Assembly (NCBI RefSeq): GCF_001638985.1
Contig: NW_017265135.1
Coordinates: 1,975,223-2,039,222, forward strand
Direction of reading: 5' to 3'
Source: Phycomyces blakesleeanus NRRL 1555(-)
Lineage: Eukaryota > Mucoromycota > Mucoromycetes > Mucorales > Phycomycetaceae
Length of the DNA stretch: 64,000 nucleotides
The notes below the pieces were generated by a model that saw nothing but the letters and a program-made list of their open reading frames with translations, was not told where the DNA came from and ran no database searches. Positions 63,452-64,000 of the stretch are shown here, one piece after another; position 1 is the first letter of the stretch, and each line of letters begins with the position of its first letter. A program made the position numbers and the translations under genes.

Positions 63452-63637
63452 ATGGCAGCACAAGAAGCCACCAAGGAAATCATGCCTTTTTTGGATCCGG
63501 AGTACCAACCTATTCATGCACAGAGCACACTACTTTTTGCTTTGAAGGGTCGATGGCGCCATACCGAAATCTTCAGGAACATCAATACCAGATTCGACAC
63601 AGATTATCTTTATTGTAGCATAGTGGTGGATCTATGA
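63452..63637 (+). CDS. Doubtful small ORF of 61 residues
   Basis: The frame starts MAAQEATKEIMPFLDPE after a purine-rich leader and ends at TGA 63635-63637. It contains no hallmark I recognise, no intron and no membrane segment. The composition is balanced rather than repetitive, so it may be a short gene, a 5' remnant of a pseudogene or chance. Support is weak. Confidence 0.25.
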   Translation: MAAQEATKEIMPFLDPEYQPIHAQSTLLFALKGRWRHTEIFRNINTRFDTDYLYCSIVVDL

Positions 63638-63646
63638 ATTTTTATT

Positions 63647-64000
63647 TTAATTATTATTATTAAAAGAGAAAGGAATTAAATGCGGGGGTATTTTTTTTAA
63701 TATAATGAACCCCTCCTCCTGCTCATCCTCTAATCCCCCCGGTTGCACATAGACACACCCTCTCTCTTATAAGCCCGAGAAAACTTACTGCGTGAAGACA
63801 GCAAAACCACAATTCACGTCCAAATGAAGATACAAAATGAGACTTTAGGGAACTTTCTGGGTCAATATTAGCATGAAGAGTCAAGGGACTATTGTAGTCT
63901 ATTGATGTTGTCGCAGTCAGTCTTTCTTGAATGGCCTTGAGGTGGCGAATGGCTTCCTTCTGGCTAGTTTCCAAGGTTGTCTACAAAAGAAGAATATTTA
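63647..64000 (-). CDS. 3' part of an unrecognised gene, running off the right edge
   Basis: An exon from about 63980 down to 63789 has a good acceptor (TTTTGTAG) and donor (GTAAGT), and reads TLETSQKEAIRHLKAIQERL, then SSFGRELWFCCLHA. A likely last exon follows after about 60 bases, from about 63727, reading DEQEEGFIIL and ending at TAA 63647-63649 in an (ATT)n run. Acceptor choice is uncertain. Upstream exons are outside the window. I do not recognise the family. Confidence 0.45.

Overview
The window is nuclear DNA of a filamentous fungus, most likely an early-diverging one of Mucoromycota type. Genes are split by many short introns (about 45-110 bases, GTRNGT donors, YAG acceptors). Intergenic DNA is AT-rich and full of (ATT)n, (TA)n and (CA)n tracts. 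The proteins are eukaryotic and fungal: a Zn2Cys6 factor, a septin, an Sct1/Gpt2-type acyltransferase, and nuclear genes for mitochondrial EF-Tu and dihydrolipoamide dehydrogenase. I cannot name the species. Exon joins were made by eye from splice sites and reading frame.

Layout: (1) 0.25-8.35 kb: a Rsc4/polybromo-like protein with two bromodomains and ankyrin-like repeats between them (+), a type-2 3-hydroxyacyl-CoA dehydrogenase-like SDR (+), and a ThrE/Prm10-type membrane protein (-). (2) 9.6-19.2 kb: a Zn2Cys6 transcription factor (+), a WNK-type kinase with a C-terminal SAM-like region (-), an arrestin-fold protein (+), and a methyltransferase with an N-myristoylation signal (+). (3) 19.2-25.9 kb: a gene-poor, AT-rich stretch in which I support no gene. 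(4) 25.9-32.3 kb: an AVT-type amino-acid transporter (+), a small mitochondrial-type protein (-), then an RNA-processing group: a glycine-rich RRM protein (+), a PPIE-type RRM-cyclophilin (-) and SNRNP27 (+), the last two divergent from one 352-base promoter. (5) 32.3-38.7 kb: septin (-), VAP/Scs2 (+), glycerolipid acyltransferase (+). (6) 38.7-42.1 kb: non-coding DNA holding a G+C-richer islet with a doubtful two-exon ORF, and a long imperfect hairpin at 40.9 kb. (7) 42.1-53 kb: a Mut-7/EXD3-like 3'-5' exonuclease (-), a coiled-coil protein with a possible dynein-adaptor CC1-box (-), an unrecognised secretory-pathway glycoprotein (+), and a four-TM protein (-). (8) 55.6-64 kb: LPD1 (-), an Sdt1/Phm8-type HAD nucleotidase (+), TUF1 (-), a doubtful small ORF (+), and an unrecognised gene running off the right edge (-).

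There are no operons, as expected of a eukaryote. The most interesting items are the bromodomain-ankyrin-bromodomain protein, the WNK-SAM kinase, the putative CC1-box adaptor, the Mut-7-like exonuclease, the 40.9-kb hairpin, a perfect 10-bp direct repeat upstream of LPD1, and T-tract/A-tract palindromes upstream of three genes.
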